Positions 19,790-30,182 of a DNA stretch of 64,000 nt are shown here, piece after piece (the first letter of the stretch is position 1; each line of letters starts with the position of its first letter). The position numbers and the translations under genes were made by a program. Under the pieces are notes generated by a model that did no database searches, had not been told where the DNA came from, and worked only from the letters and a program-made list of their open reading frames with translations. The stretch lies in assembly GCA_948567375.1 (NCBI GenBank), contig OX419759.1, positions 16,646,744-16,710,743 of the forward strand, read 5' to 3'. Source of the DNA: Lunularia cruciata. Lineage: Eukaryota > Streptophyta > Marchantiopsida > Lunulariales > Lunulariaceae.

Positions 19790-21000
19790 ACCACTTGCCA
19801 TTGTAGCTCTACCACTCCATAACTCTGGGTGTAAGTCAAAGCATCAATCATTGGTGTGACCAAATCTATAGAAATGCTCACATTGTCTCTGTGTTGGGTA
19901 TGATGCACCAGAGGTATCAGGTCCATTGCCCTAAGTGCACTCTCTCTTGTGATGAGATCCACCACAAGTCCAACAAGCAATACCACCACTCATTGGCTAC
20001 TACTGACCCAAAAATGAGGGTAAGGGTGTGGCTACAATATGCCCTCCACTCACTCCATAGGATCTAGGTTGTCCACCTTGTCCTCGGAAACCAACATAGC
20101 ATGGTGCACTCAATTGCACTCTAGAAGAAGTAACAATTGTAGATGAGGTCTCCCCACCAAATCCAAATGTCACCACTCTCTCCTCCACCATGTTGAGCTC
20201 AATATGCTCAGCAAAACCAAAGACCACTGCCAAAGTAAGCAAAGTAGCATGTAGCAACATAGCATCACAAACTCTACATTGCAACTCCTTATCCAATATC
20301 CCATACCAAAACTGGACTGCTTGGGCCTTAATAACTCCTTGAGTAAATTGATCAGCCATCTCATGCAAGTGTATGCCTCATGTAAGCTCTCTCTAGCTTC
20401 CCATTAGAACTCTTGCAAGCTTCTTAGCTTGTCAGTCCGCATTCCTTGGTAGTTCTACCTCAAACATTGGTTTAACTCCACCATGGAATTAAACCCCAAT
20501 ACTACACTACTTCTTGTAGTAGTACTTCTAGTTGTAGTAGCACCATCTCCAAGAGATCCACCAATGCTACTAGAGCTAGAACTCGTGAGGATTGCCGATC
20601 TATCCCTAGAAACAAAGCTTGAAGTAATGGAGATATAGTTTAGAGACCAATACTTTCTCCATAACTCAATCTCCTCAAAGTGGGCTCTCTTGAACACATG
20701 GTAGTCGTCTATTGGTGGGCCTTCCAAATATTGAAACAACCCCTTCCATGCCAAGAAGGGTATGAACAAAGTTGGGTTCCGCATCTGCTATAGATCACAC
20801 CAACTATCAAACTCCTAGATGAAGTCATCCAACTCAATAGTACCCATTGTACCAGAGTAATGCCTAAAACCTTTGGAGGCCCCATAATCTCATCCATATC
20901 CCACAACAATGATGTAGACATACCAAGTGCACTCTCAACTAAATCAGCTCCTATGTCAAACTCCAACTTAGAGTCAATCTCCTCCTTCATTGGGACTTGA
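19790..21000 (-). pseudogene. Decayed gag with zinc knuckle of the methyltransferase-bearing gypsy element
   Basis: The minus-strand frames start near MKEEIDSKLEFDIGADL (20990) and pass a gag-like region with WCDLQQMRNPTLF, GLFQYLEGPP and HFEEIELWRKYW. They continue with MADQFTQGVIKAQAVQFWYG (20350 region). A Cys/His knuckle CWTCGGSHHKREC is at 19937-19975, and a damaged second one (CEHFYRFGHTND) follows. Frame shifts split it into several pieces. Its capsid-like part is too diverged for me to assign to a gag subfamily; position and knuckle support the call. Confidence 0.65.
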
Positions 21001-21481
21001 GATACATGCTAATAACCAGCACCACTCCGAGTAAATCCACTTTGTACTACAATGCTATCTCCTTCAAAATCTCCAAACAACTCTATCATGACAAAGTAAC
21101 CAAAAGCTACAACCCACAACCAAAACCACCACCAAGTACCAAAACCTCCAAGTGCCAACACCACCAATTCAATGTCATTGATTAATGTAGCTCTAACTAC
21201 AAAAACTACACCAGGGGAAAGGGCACTTATAACCTGCCATCACAACATGCACTCTTACGATCTGCAAGTCATCACTTCCTCCTTCACTAGAGAGAAACAT
21301 AAGTAGTTTGATTGGTCATCACTCCAACCTCACTACCAAGAGCACACCAAAGCACCAATACTCTAAAGTCAAGGCACCTTGTACAAACATGGTGCAAAAA
21401 TAGGAAGCAAAGAATGGAGGAGGCTCAATCACAAGAAATCTAAACAAACACACTCCATTCCATAAATTAACACTGGACTGA
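21001..21481 (-). other. Leader of the methyltransferase-bearing gypsy element
   Basis: Sequence between the candidate primer site and gag. No motif and no long frame is visible on the sense strand; a low-complexity ACCACCAAGTACCAAAACC stretch lies near 21130. Confidence 0.4.
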
Positions 21482-21492
21482 CTTTGCCACCA
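21482..21492 (-). other. Candidate degenerate Met-type primer binding site
   Basis: On the minus strand TGGTGGCAAAG matches the Met-type site TGGTATCAGAG at 8 of 11 positions. The position, between a probable LTR and gag, fits, but the match is weak. Confidence 0.4.
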
Positions 21493-21493
21493 T

Positions 21494-22802
21494 TTAGCAT
21501 TTGATATAATATGAGTTATCTACTTCCTAAGCTACCAAGATCATCAAGAATGGGATCAAACTGTCTTTCCTAGCCAAAGCTACAATTGTAGAGACAACAA
21601 TGGAAAAAAACATTAGGACGACAAGTGCGGGTAGAAAAATTGGCTAGGGCACCAATCTAGGAACCAGAGACCTATTGTGCACAATCTAGCAAGATGTGCA
21701 GAGTTTGCCAAACAATGACCAAAATCTACTCTAGCTAGCTTCACGCCTACAAGTTTGCTTGTTGGTCTTTCTAGCCCTCTTAGACCTTCATAGCACATAG
21801 TCCTTTGCCTCAATGCTCTTAGATGCTTCATAGCCCACAGCCCTATGCCTTGATGCCTCTAAACACCAAAATTCAAGCAAATGAGGCCTTTCTTCTTGCC
21901 ATTTCAAACCCTCTCTAAATCTGGCAAAACTCCTTCAAATCTACAAAACTCCTCCAAATCTGGCAAAAAATTGATATAAACTCTAGCAAAAATCTATTGT
22001 AAATCCCTAAAGTTGGCTAATCGCCAAATCCTCAACTAACTCTCTTCTCAAGACAAATTGAAATGGTTAGTTTCTCCAAATCCCAAATTCACGGGGATGG
22101 GTTCCCCAACTCCACCTTCAATTTCACTTTCTGAGCTCAACTTGCACTTTCACTTGCAACATGCTTTCATCTCTTGAGCTCAAAATCACAACTACCGCTT
22201 GAAAATTGCTTCTCTTTGCTCAAAATTTGGCCAAATCTTTTGCACACCGTTTGCCTCATTGCAAAATCTGCATCAATCAAACAAAGTTCTACACACTAGG
22301 GAAGATGAGACTCCAATCAAACTACCAACGATCAGCAAGTCTTGGAGATACTACCAACACTCTCAATTCCTGCATCCAATTTCTCCTTGACCTCACTTCT
22401 CTAATATAATCAGTTCGTTTATACAACTCAGATCACACTCAATCAGATTAGTACTTGATTTAGCACTCAATAATTTGCTAACAATTGGGCACTGATTACA
22501 ATCAAGCCACACCCACTCTAGCTAAGAGAATCTAGGTGATGTTTGTTGGCTTCTCTCCACCATAGCCAAGAACTCAAAAGCTCAACATCAAAGAAGTGAG
22601 CTCTTTGGAGCTGCACTTTGAAAGTATACCTCTTGGACTTGAGCTAGGCCTCAAAACCATAACGGCCCCCTGACGACACACCCAATGGTATGAACAGTGC
22701 AAGTGATAGTGGGCCCCACCATGTAGTAAGTACCTTGCACATGAAATCTGACTATCAACAAGTAGCCTATGAGTAACTACCAAAATACTCTTGATTACAA
22801 CA
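21494..22802 (-). repeat. Probable 5' LTR of the methyltransferase-bearing gypsy element
   Basis: This is the non-coding stretch between the candidate primer site and the resuming copia sequence. On the minus strand it would begin TGTTGTAATC at 22802. The partner LTR is not in the window, so the borders cannot be confirmed by repeat comparison. Plus-strand frames in it look accidental. Confidence 0.45.
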
Positions 22803-23240
22803 CTATTGCTCCAGAGTCAGTGCAACCTAAGTACAACGCTACGAATGGTGTGACAACTTGCTTCAATCTATAGAAGCATTTTAGCAACCTTTAAACCATA
22901 TCCTCTTGGCTTTTCTTCACAAAGCCCATAGGTTGTCTCATGAAGATCACCACATCTAAATTACTATAGAGGAAAGCAATAACAACATCCATTTGATCTA
23001 AGATAAGACCAAACAAACTTGCAGGTACACACAATAAGCAAAAATAGTGGCATAGTTAGCAACTAGAGAGTAGACCTCATTGTAATCCACACATTTTTCT
23101 TATGTGAATCCCTTGGCCACAAACCTGGCCTTATAGATCTTCTTTTTTGCTGCATCAATGGGGCTATCTTTCAGTTTGTAGACCCACTTACTATCCACCA
23201 ATTGTTGATGTTTTAGAAGCTTCACTAACTCCCAAGTCTT
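22803..23240 (-). pseudogene. Copia reverse transcriptase, truncated
   Basis: The minus strand reads DSKWVYKLKDSPIDAAKKKI, YKARFVAKGFT, CVDYNEVYSLVANYATI, then QMDVVIAFLYSNL (palm motif A, with the aspartate), FMRQPMGFVKKSQEDMV and CFYRLKQ. Motif A can be read but the later YVDD motif is not present in the window. Stops interrupt it several times. Confidence 0.85.
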
Positions 23241-23244
23241 GTTG

Positions 23245-24695
23245 TTAATCAATGATTTCATTCTCCCTTTGCATTGCTACATTCCACTCAAGCTTGTCCA
23301 TCAAATCTTGAGCTTCATTGTATGAAGAAGGTTCTCCTTCTTCCAAGATCAAAGCCGTACCATCATCATCATCAAGAGAGATATCCTCATCTCCTAGTTG
23401 TGTTGAATCATCCCATTTTCCAAAATCATTTAGGAGCACAAATAGAGCATCCAAATGTCCTTGTTGTTGATTACTCTATTTGATCTTCTTGTGTTGGCAT
23501 GTATCTAGGTTCAATAGTCTCCTCACGCTCTTGTAATTCCTCAATTCCTTATAATCACGATCTTGTTCCTCTATGAAAGCACCTCTTTGTACCTCATCAT
23601 GAAAACCATTATCATTAATCTCCCCCTCAACAATATTTAGAGGAGATTTTCTCTTCTCAATATAAGGAGCTTGAGCTTTCTCCCCCTTGGTCAATGATAT
23701 GGAGGTATTGAACAAAACATCTCTATTGAAAATCAATTTACAGGTGAGTGGATCCAACAACCTATAACCCTTCATACCACTTTGGTATCCAAGAAAAACA
23801 CATTTCTTGGAAGTGAGATCCAAGTTAGATCTACTTTAATTGGGTATAAGAGGATATGCATTACATCCAAAGACTACTAAATGATTGTATTTGTAGGCCA
23901 TCCGTACCTCATCTCAAACTGTATCATGTAATTAATCACACTAGAAGGAGAAAGATTTACCAAATAAGCTGCAGTGTTGATAGCTTCAGCCCATAATGCA
24001 TATGATAAACCAGATTGGCTCAACATACTCCTCATCCACTCCAATAGTGTTTGATTGAGCCACTTAGCAACACCATTCTATTGTGGAGTATATATTGTAG
24101 TGAGATGGCAAGTTATCCCTTCTTGTTAACAATACACCTCAAATTCTCTAGAAGTGTATTCCACACCATTATTTTATTGAAAAAATCTCACTTTCTTACC
24201 AATTTGAGTCTCAACTTGGGAAAGTTTTCCACTTCTTGAAAATGACAAAGACCTCTGACTTTTGATGTTGGAAATAGATCCATACAAACCTTGGATAATC
24301 ATAGATGAAAGATGAAAGATACATACTACAACTTTCCAAAATGTGAGGGAGTAGAGGATAGGTCACACACATCACTATGTATATAATCAAGAATCTCCTT
24401 AGAACTATGAATTCCAATGCCAAAAGCAATCCTATATTTCTTTCCTTGTACACAATGCTCATAAAATTCTAAACTACTAAACTATAGTGTAGAAATAAAG
24501 CTTTTTTGCAAAGAATAGACATGTCTTCTCATTAATGTGACCTAGCCTTGAATGCCACAAGTAGTCAATCATATCATGAGATCTAGTAACATGAGCTTCT
24601 CCACAAATAGTGTTGCATTTTAGCACATTAAATTCTTGTGCATATTTCCCTTTAAAATGACTTTCCTCTATCCATGACTTAAAGTACACCATCAA
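23245..24695 (-). pseudogene. Copia integrase with preintegrase domain and acidic linker
   Basis: The preintegrase part reads DYLWHSRLGHINEKTCLFF near 24530-24580, giving the H-x-H zinc-binding residues. The integrase core follows in fragments (24211-24462), and the C-terminal part SKKCVFLGYQSGMKGYRLLD (23745-23815) is clear. The linker to reverse transcriptase is acidic (LGDEDISLDDDDGT) and ends EPSSYNEAQDLMDKLEWNVA, typical for copia. Broken by stops. Confidence 0.85.
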
Positions 24696-25060
24696 CTACT
24701 TCCCATTGATGACCATTTGTGTCTAAAACACCAAGAGTTATCAAGTTTTTCCTCATATCAAAGATATGCTTGACATTAGTCAATGTGCATACAAGACCAT
24801 CAAACATTTGAATCTTAATAAATGTGCCTACAATTCCCCATCAAAACTGAAGCATTTGATATCAAGTAAGAACTAAAGAACTCTCTTTTGTAACACATAT
24901 GGTATAAACAAGCACAATCTAGAATCCATTTATCTCTTCTCTATTGAGATCAAGTGCAAAGGGCATATTGTTGGCATCATAGATCATAGTCATCATCAAG
25001 TAGGTCCTCTTCTTCTTCTTCATTGTTGTCTTTTGCCACATTGGTTGAAGAAGGCTGACC
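24696..25060 (-). pseudogene. Copia protease region
   Basis: The minus strand reads CYKRESFSSYLISNASVLMG (around 24840-24900), the part of copia protease after its active site. The expected D-S/T-G is damaged (ILD-type words with stops just upstream). Old and non-functional. Confidence 0.6.
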
Positions 25061-25073
25061 TTTCTTTGTTATG

Positions 25074-25850
25074 ACAATCTCTCTTGAGGTGGCCAGCTTT
25101 TTCACACTTCCAACAAAGCAAGGTCTTGGGATCTCCCACTAGACCAAGATCTAGTCTTAGATCTCTTCTCCTCACCATTTATCTACTTTTGAGTCCTTAT
25201 ACAATTCATGTTCAACATTGTTCTTGAAAGAGTCAATGGTTGAGGAGGTTATATAGAGCACTCACTACCTCATTGTAGGTGATGGTCTTCCTATCACAAT
25301 CTAGTAACACTTGTGACAAGAACTGGTAGGATGTTGAGAGAGAAGTCAATAGGTAGAGAGCCTTTCTCTCATCACTCAGGTCCTCTCCAAGATTTTGCAA
25401 GTCCACAACAAGATCATTGAAGGTGTCAATATGATCTTGTATCTTGGTCCCATTGTCCTTCATCTTGAAGCTCATCAGCTTCAAGGACATGTAGAGATAA
25501 TTTGATAACTCTTTTTGATGGTACTTCTGTTGTAGCTCATCAAAAAGAGTAATGCAATCTTGTACTCACTCAATTGCTTTATGACATGTGGCTGCAGATA
25601 TAAAACCACTATGTGTACAGCCATCTCCTGCATGTCTTTCCAATCATCCTTTGACACCAAATTGGTCTTGGGTCTCAACAATGTCCCAAAACCATTGGCC
25701 TTGAGCATGCCTTTCACCTAATGCTCCCATAGGAGATAATCAAAGCATCCACCATACTTGGCAACGTCAAATTTGGCACCTCCATTCTTCATGACTACCA
25801 TCTCATCCTATCTTGTTGCTGAACTCATCCTTTGTGTCATTCTATTAGAT
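25074..25850 (-). pseudogene. Copia gag with CCHC zinc knuckle
   Basis: Gag of the UBN2/copia type. The reading KNGGAKFDVAKYGG (near 25770) is followed by WKDMQEMAVHIVVLYL, SLKLMSFKMKDNGTKIQDHI, DTFNDLVVDLQNLGEDLSDE and LLTSLSTSYQFLSQVLL (25233-25490). The knuckle CWKCEKAGHLKRDC (25074-25115) fits CX2CX4HX4C exactly. Stops and frame shifts separate the parts. Confidence 0.85.
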
Positions 25851-25870
25851 GGAGACTCCGAGTTTGCTTC

Positions 25871-26289
25871 TTCCCAAAAAAATTGTTTTGGTGGGTTCTA
25901 GAGTGGTTTTGATGGCTATTAGACATGATGGTTCTTTGTGGTCATGAGGATCATCTAAATGGGGATAGCTAGGACTTGCCTTGGATGTGACACAATTTAT
26001 ACTACCTTGACAAGTGGAAGCTTTATCCAGTCATTGAATCTCACAAGTGCTTACATTGCACAAGTTCATAAAGTTAAGGACATGAACTAATGACCAATAG
26101 CCCCATAGAGAAGCCACATATACAATACAATGATTTAAGCGGTGGAAGAAGCCACTTATAGTTTCTCTAGTATGAGTTCTAGTGCCAACCAACTTACAAA
26201 CTTAAATTAGGTATCAATCCATTGAGCATAGCATTAAATTTGAGTATGCTTCTCATGTGTCTTTATCCATCAAAAAGTGGTCCAAACAT
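25871..26289. other. Unassigned stretch between copia gag and the RCC1 fragment
   Basis: This should contain the copia leader and perhaps its 5' LTR. I see no primer site and no repeat partner. No coding motif is recognised. Confidence 0.4.
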
Positions 26290-27067
26290 TAATGAGAACA
26301 ATATCACTTAGGTGGCACTAGGATGGTGTCATATCCTAGCATGCACTTTGGAAGGTGAACTGTGTGCTTGGGGTTATGGTGAAGATTGACTATTGAGGTT
26401 TGATGTAGTTGAGATTATGGATGAGTCAAAAATTCAAAAGACAATCATAGGTCAAATTCCCCCAAAAGTGGTGAATTCTATCAACATAATGGTTGAGATG
26501 ATTATGCAAAACAAAAAAGCAGCAATTCCAATTTGGTGACCACTTTGTATTGAACCTCTAACATATGAAAAAGTAAGAGAAGTAGCATGTGGTTTCGATC
26601 ACTCCATTGTGCTCATAGTTAGCAATAAAATTTATAGTTTTGGAGTTAATACTCTAAGGCAGCTAGGGAGACCAAGAAACAATGAGCTCATTGAACCCAT
26701 CAAATTTCTTGAGAAGAAAATTCACACCATGTGTATTTCAGCAAGCCTTAGCCATTCTTTAGCAATTCCATCAAAATCCAGAGCATGTCCTTCAAGCACT
26801 AAGAGTGGTCTCTTGTATTCTTGGGGATGGAATTTGACTTCTCAGCTTGGAAGTGATGGTGGTTGTAGTGGACCAAAACTAGTAGAAGGCCTGGAAGGAG
26901 AAATAATAATTGAAGCAAAAAGGTGGTATGATGCATACTCTTGGACTAACCTCAAATTGAGAGGTTTGTGTCTTGGAGGGAACGATAGGTTAGGTCTTGG
27001 TAGTTCCACTAATGAACAATATCCTTTCTCCATCACTCTGGCAGATGCAATTTGTGCTTTTCTCTGA
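26290..27067 (+). pseudogene. RCC1-repeat protein fragment
   Basis: RCC1 (regulator of chromosome condensation 1) repeats form seven-bladed propellers, used in plants for example in UVR8-like and Ran-regulating proteins. The plus strand shows successive repeat units: QVALGWCHILACTLEGELCA with WGYGED, then EVACGFDHSIVLIVSNKIYS with FGVNTLRQLG, then ISASLSHSLAIP, LLYSWGWNLTSQLGSDG, and a last LCLGGNDRLGLGSS. Stops occur after GYGED and near 26540 (PIW then TGA). The open part is 26609-27067. No introns are visible between repeats, which fits a processed or transduced copy, though an old exon cannot be excluded. It is too short for a full propeller. Confidence 0.75.
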
Positions 27068-28752
27068 CTAAATTTGTCCTACCTTGAGGAATTTTTTTCC
27101 CCAAGTCCTCTAACCTTCATCCCATCCCCTCACTCCAATCAGCGACACTAGTAAAGTAAACTACATTTGAGTCAAAGTTGCTCCCCTTGATACTCTTCTT
27201 ACGTCGGGCTCATGTACCAAGACAAGCTCACTTTCCACAGATTGTGCACTTGTTATTGGCTTGCTGCAACCCAACATTCATCCTTTGCACATGTACGAGA
27301 CATCATGTGGTTTTTGTGAATGATGTCATAGAACCGGATCAGAAGTTGTGAACATTTCTTGTTGAAGATGCCGACCAGGACTTATTGTACCAATCGGAGG
27401 CTAAACCTAAACCTAAAAAATGTCCTAAACCACAACATTGGCAAGCCTTTTTTGCCCGTTCCCTTCAATAGAATCAACAATAATGAAAGTCTCAAACGAA
27501 GACCTTGCAGCTTCCAACCAACACAACCTTTCCTCAATAAATCCACACTAGAAACAAGGACTTCAGCAAAGTGAGCAGATTCCGAATGGATAATATATCT
27601 CCTACATTTACACAATTATGTTTCACATTGTGTGACTTCACTCTCCCTCTCGTCACTTGGCGCATATTTGTCTTTGACTTAACCTCGCTATGACACCATT
27701 TGTAGGTCCATTTCAATAATACATAGGAAATGCATGCACCATGGTCGACACAAGAAAATATATGTTCCACTCATTGAAGCTACATCCACAAGAACACACC
27801 AGTAGCTTTACTGATAATGAGACTAATGTGTCACTGAGAACTTCTACCAGCTCTTATATAGTACTCTAGCCCTAGTTTAACTAACCATAATCAAACTAAC
27901 TAGAATTACTCAAGATCTGAGTTAACTCCTAACACTTTTCTTTAAAGAATATCCCTTCATATTGGCTAGTATGGTTTATTATATTTTTAAAATAAATTTA
28001 TTAGATTATGCATTTATTTTATTTTATTTTATTTTAATAAATTATTATCCAATAAATTATTTGATATATATGTCTTGTGTAAATAAATTTTGGTTAATTT
28101 TAATAAATTAAATTGATTAATTTCTCTTTATTTCTTTTTTATGTTGGCAATGTAAAGCATGGGTTATAAATCTTTAATGAACATTGTATGACCATAATAT
28201 GTTGGAGAAATATCATCATAATTATTCTCCATTCTTTCAGCATGAAATTTATTTATTTATTAAATGTAATAAATTCCCTCAAATATTATATGTCTTGTAA
28301 AATATATTACCAGCCAGATAATTGCCCACGGATTGACTAGTATATTGCTTTGTGCCATTCATTATAGGTTTAAATGAATTTACCCCATTTGACTCCTGAA
28401 GTGTAAGAAACTCTGCCATTTAGTAACAATAATTCCTTTTCTCCCACTTTGCAATAATATACTCCCTACGGAAAAGCCTACTTTTTCGAGTGAAGGTTAT
28501 CTAGCTATTTCCATACTCGAAGTGGGCATCATTACGTAGCCCCAAAACAAAGTACCTAACACTCAATCTCAACCAACAAACAAAGAGGAAATAGATTCGA
28601 AATAGTACCACACTTTTCCGCTTCTGTAGTCGGGCAATATGTTTCGAAGATCGACATTTTTAACCACGTAAAATAGACAATGAGTAAAATTAAAGAAAAG
28701 AAACAACAACTGGTGATCAAGCTACCAGTTTCAACCGGTGATGTAGTAGTAG
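27068..28752. other. Non-coding stretch, AT-rich in the middle
   Basis: No gene is recognised. 27960-28330 is strongly AT-rich with a (TTTTA)n run at 28015-28036 and many AATAAAT words. It separates the transposon-dense left part from a more GC-balanced region. A TATATAG stretch near 27855 could be part of an old LTR, but no partner is visible. Confidence 0.5.
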
Positions 28753-28992
28753 GAGTACAACAACACCAACAACAGCACTGTGTCCGTGGTACTCCTCTTG
28801 GACGGGCGGTTTCAACTGTCCACAGTGGAGAAGTCCCATTCGAAGAACATGCTGGTGGTGCTGGCAGAAGAGAAGAGAGAAGAGATCTACAAAATCCATC
28901 ACAATATTGAGTCTCTCGTGTCGAAAACTGTGCCCGGGAGGGACCATCTGGTACAGTTCTGGAGAAACTCTGTCAAAACCGGATTACTTTGA
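28753..28992 (+). CDS. Possible coding fragment of unknown family
   Basis: An open frame of 79 codons (stop at 28990-28992) whose codon choice is plant-coding-like, with many GTG, CTG, GAG, AAG and ATC. It reads VVLLLDGRFQLSTVEKS, MLVVLAEEKREEIYKIH and GRDHLVQFWRNSVKTGLL. There is no ATG at a sensible place in this frame (an ATG lies at 28849). An adjacent frame from 28680 (MSKIKEKKQQLVIKLPVS) could join by a splice or frame shift. I recognise no family. It may be an exon or remnant of a gene. Confidence 0.3.
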   Translation, partial: EYNNTNNSTVSVVLLLDGRFQLSTVEKSHSKNMLVVLAEEKREEIYKIHHNIESLVSKTVPGRDHLVQFWRNSVKTGLL

Positions 28993-29157
28993 CTTCTTGC
29001 ATCCCCGGGAATCTTGGAGGCATTTTTCATAGTTCAAACTGGTCTGTTAGCAGCTATGAGGTCGAGAACCCCGTCGCAATGCCGGATTGTGGACAGGTTG
29101 TGCCGGATCTTCTTGCTAGAAGGGGTCGATTTTGTGCTACTGTACTAGTGTGTTTGG

Positions 29158-29256
29158 GGCTTAGCCCCATTTTACCTGTTTTGTCTCTCCCTTGTACGGC
29201 TTGCTGGGTCTTCTCGTCCTTCGTTTTCTCTACGCGGTCGCCTTCTTCTCACTAGT
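29158..29256 (-). repeat. Dispersed repeat copy A
   Basis: On the minus strand GAAGGCGACCGCGT is followed by AAGACCCAGCAAGCCGTACA and GGTAAAATGGGGCTAAG. This order is shared with copies at 37681, 39690 and 52080. It has no terminal repeats that I can see. Confidence 0.75.
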
Positions 29257-30067
29257 GTGTTTTGGGTCACTTTATATGGTAGGCAGCATAAGAAACAAAG
29301 GGGTGGTGGAGGATTGGCCGGGGTTTTTGAGATTGGAAGTCTGGAGAACGGGACACGTAGAGAGGAACATCTTTGCGGGAACTGAAACAATTATGAGAAA
29401 TCGAACCTTGTGCAATAAAATCGCAGAGACAAAACCTTGGGGTTTGTCGTGGAACCCAATGGACCCAATCATCTAAAAATTTGCGTTGGGTTGAGCGAGG
29501 AAAAGGGAATCGGGCCTAGGAGTAAGTAAGAGCGGTTGTGAAAAATGGTGTCCATAATATCTCAAAGGAGATTGATCGGCGTCCTCGAAGAGAAGAAAAC
29601 TTTGGCGCATTGTGGGTAAAAAGTAAAGGAAAAGTGTATGGCCCCTAGCAGGGTCCGAAGCGCTTGGGGGAGGACACAAGATCTGCATGAGAGGATCGAG
29701 AAATATTTGATGGCAGCTTTGTGGTTAGGAAAATGCAGTTTGACCTCCGGTTATGCCCTACCAGATTAGATGAAAGGTTGTCTTTAGGGGTGGGCATTTA
29801 TAAACGAGAATATTTCGTAAGCGCAAACACCGACTAAAAGTAAGCTAGAGTGAGTGAGCAAATGAATGTGCATTTTGTCCATAGACCATAATCCACTGGA
29901 AAGAGAGAAAGATCCCGATCAACCTTGGGTGATCAGAAGGTCACTTTTCTCTCCGTGAGTGGAAGGAAACGGGAGTTTTATTACGTGTAGTTAAGTTTCT
30001 GCTCCGAGCAGCTGCTACTGTAACTGCGAACTCTACAAAGCATCGATCGAGCTTTGATTGAAGCTGA

Positions 30068-30182
30068 TGGTCAGAGTAACCTTTCTGTCATTCTAATTTG
30101 GAGTTTGCTGGTCAGAGAGCTAAGCAGCTTTTCTGTCAATTTGATACGTAGTTGATTGATGGTCAGAGTTAACTTTCTGTCA
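30068..30182 (+). repeat. Three spaced short repeats
   Basis: TGGTCAGAGTAACCTTTCTGTCA (30068-30090), an expanded version starting TGGTCAGAGAGC (30109-30138) and TGGTCAGAGTTAACTTTCTGTCA (30160-30182) recur with spacing of about 41-51 bp. The function is unknown; it may be a decayed minisatellite. Confidence 0.6.

Larger units (their letters stand above)
6513..22802 (-). mobile_element. Ty3/gypsy element carrying a cytosine-C5 DNA methyltransferase (decayed, nested)
   Basis: On the minus strand, from right to left, the element shows a probable 5' LTR, a degenerate Met-type primer site, gag with a zinc knuckle, protease, a C5 DNA methyltransferase domain, reverse transcriptase, RNase H and integrase. 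It is interrupted by a complete younger element (7494-15295) and by a solo LTR (17857-18623). Its integrase is cut at 6513 by the chromovirus, so its 3' LTR is not in view. All coding parts contain stops and frame changes. Gypsy elements with methyltransferases between protease and reverse transcriptase are known from charophyte algae; this copy shows the same order in what looks like a land plant. Confidence 0.87.
22803..25870 (-). mobile_element. Decayed Ty1/copia element, minus strand, 3' part cut off by the gypsy insertion
   Basis: Right to left on the minus strand: gag, zinc knuckle (25074-25115), protease, GAG-preintegrase, integrase, linker and the first part of reverse transcriptase. 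The order with integrase before reverse transcriptase is diagnostic for Ty1/copia (Pseudoviridae). Reverse transcriptase stops after FYRLKQ near 22803, where the gypsy element begins. The remainder should lie beyond the left window edge. No LTR could be identified on the right side. Many stops and frame shifts show that it is old. Confidence 0.88.

Noticed and set aside
22199-22409. Overlapping plus-strand ORFs in the probable LTR
   Set aside because: Both frames are open by composition only; no motif, and the position fits an LTR.
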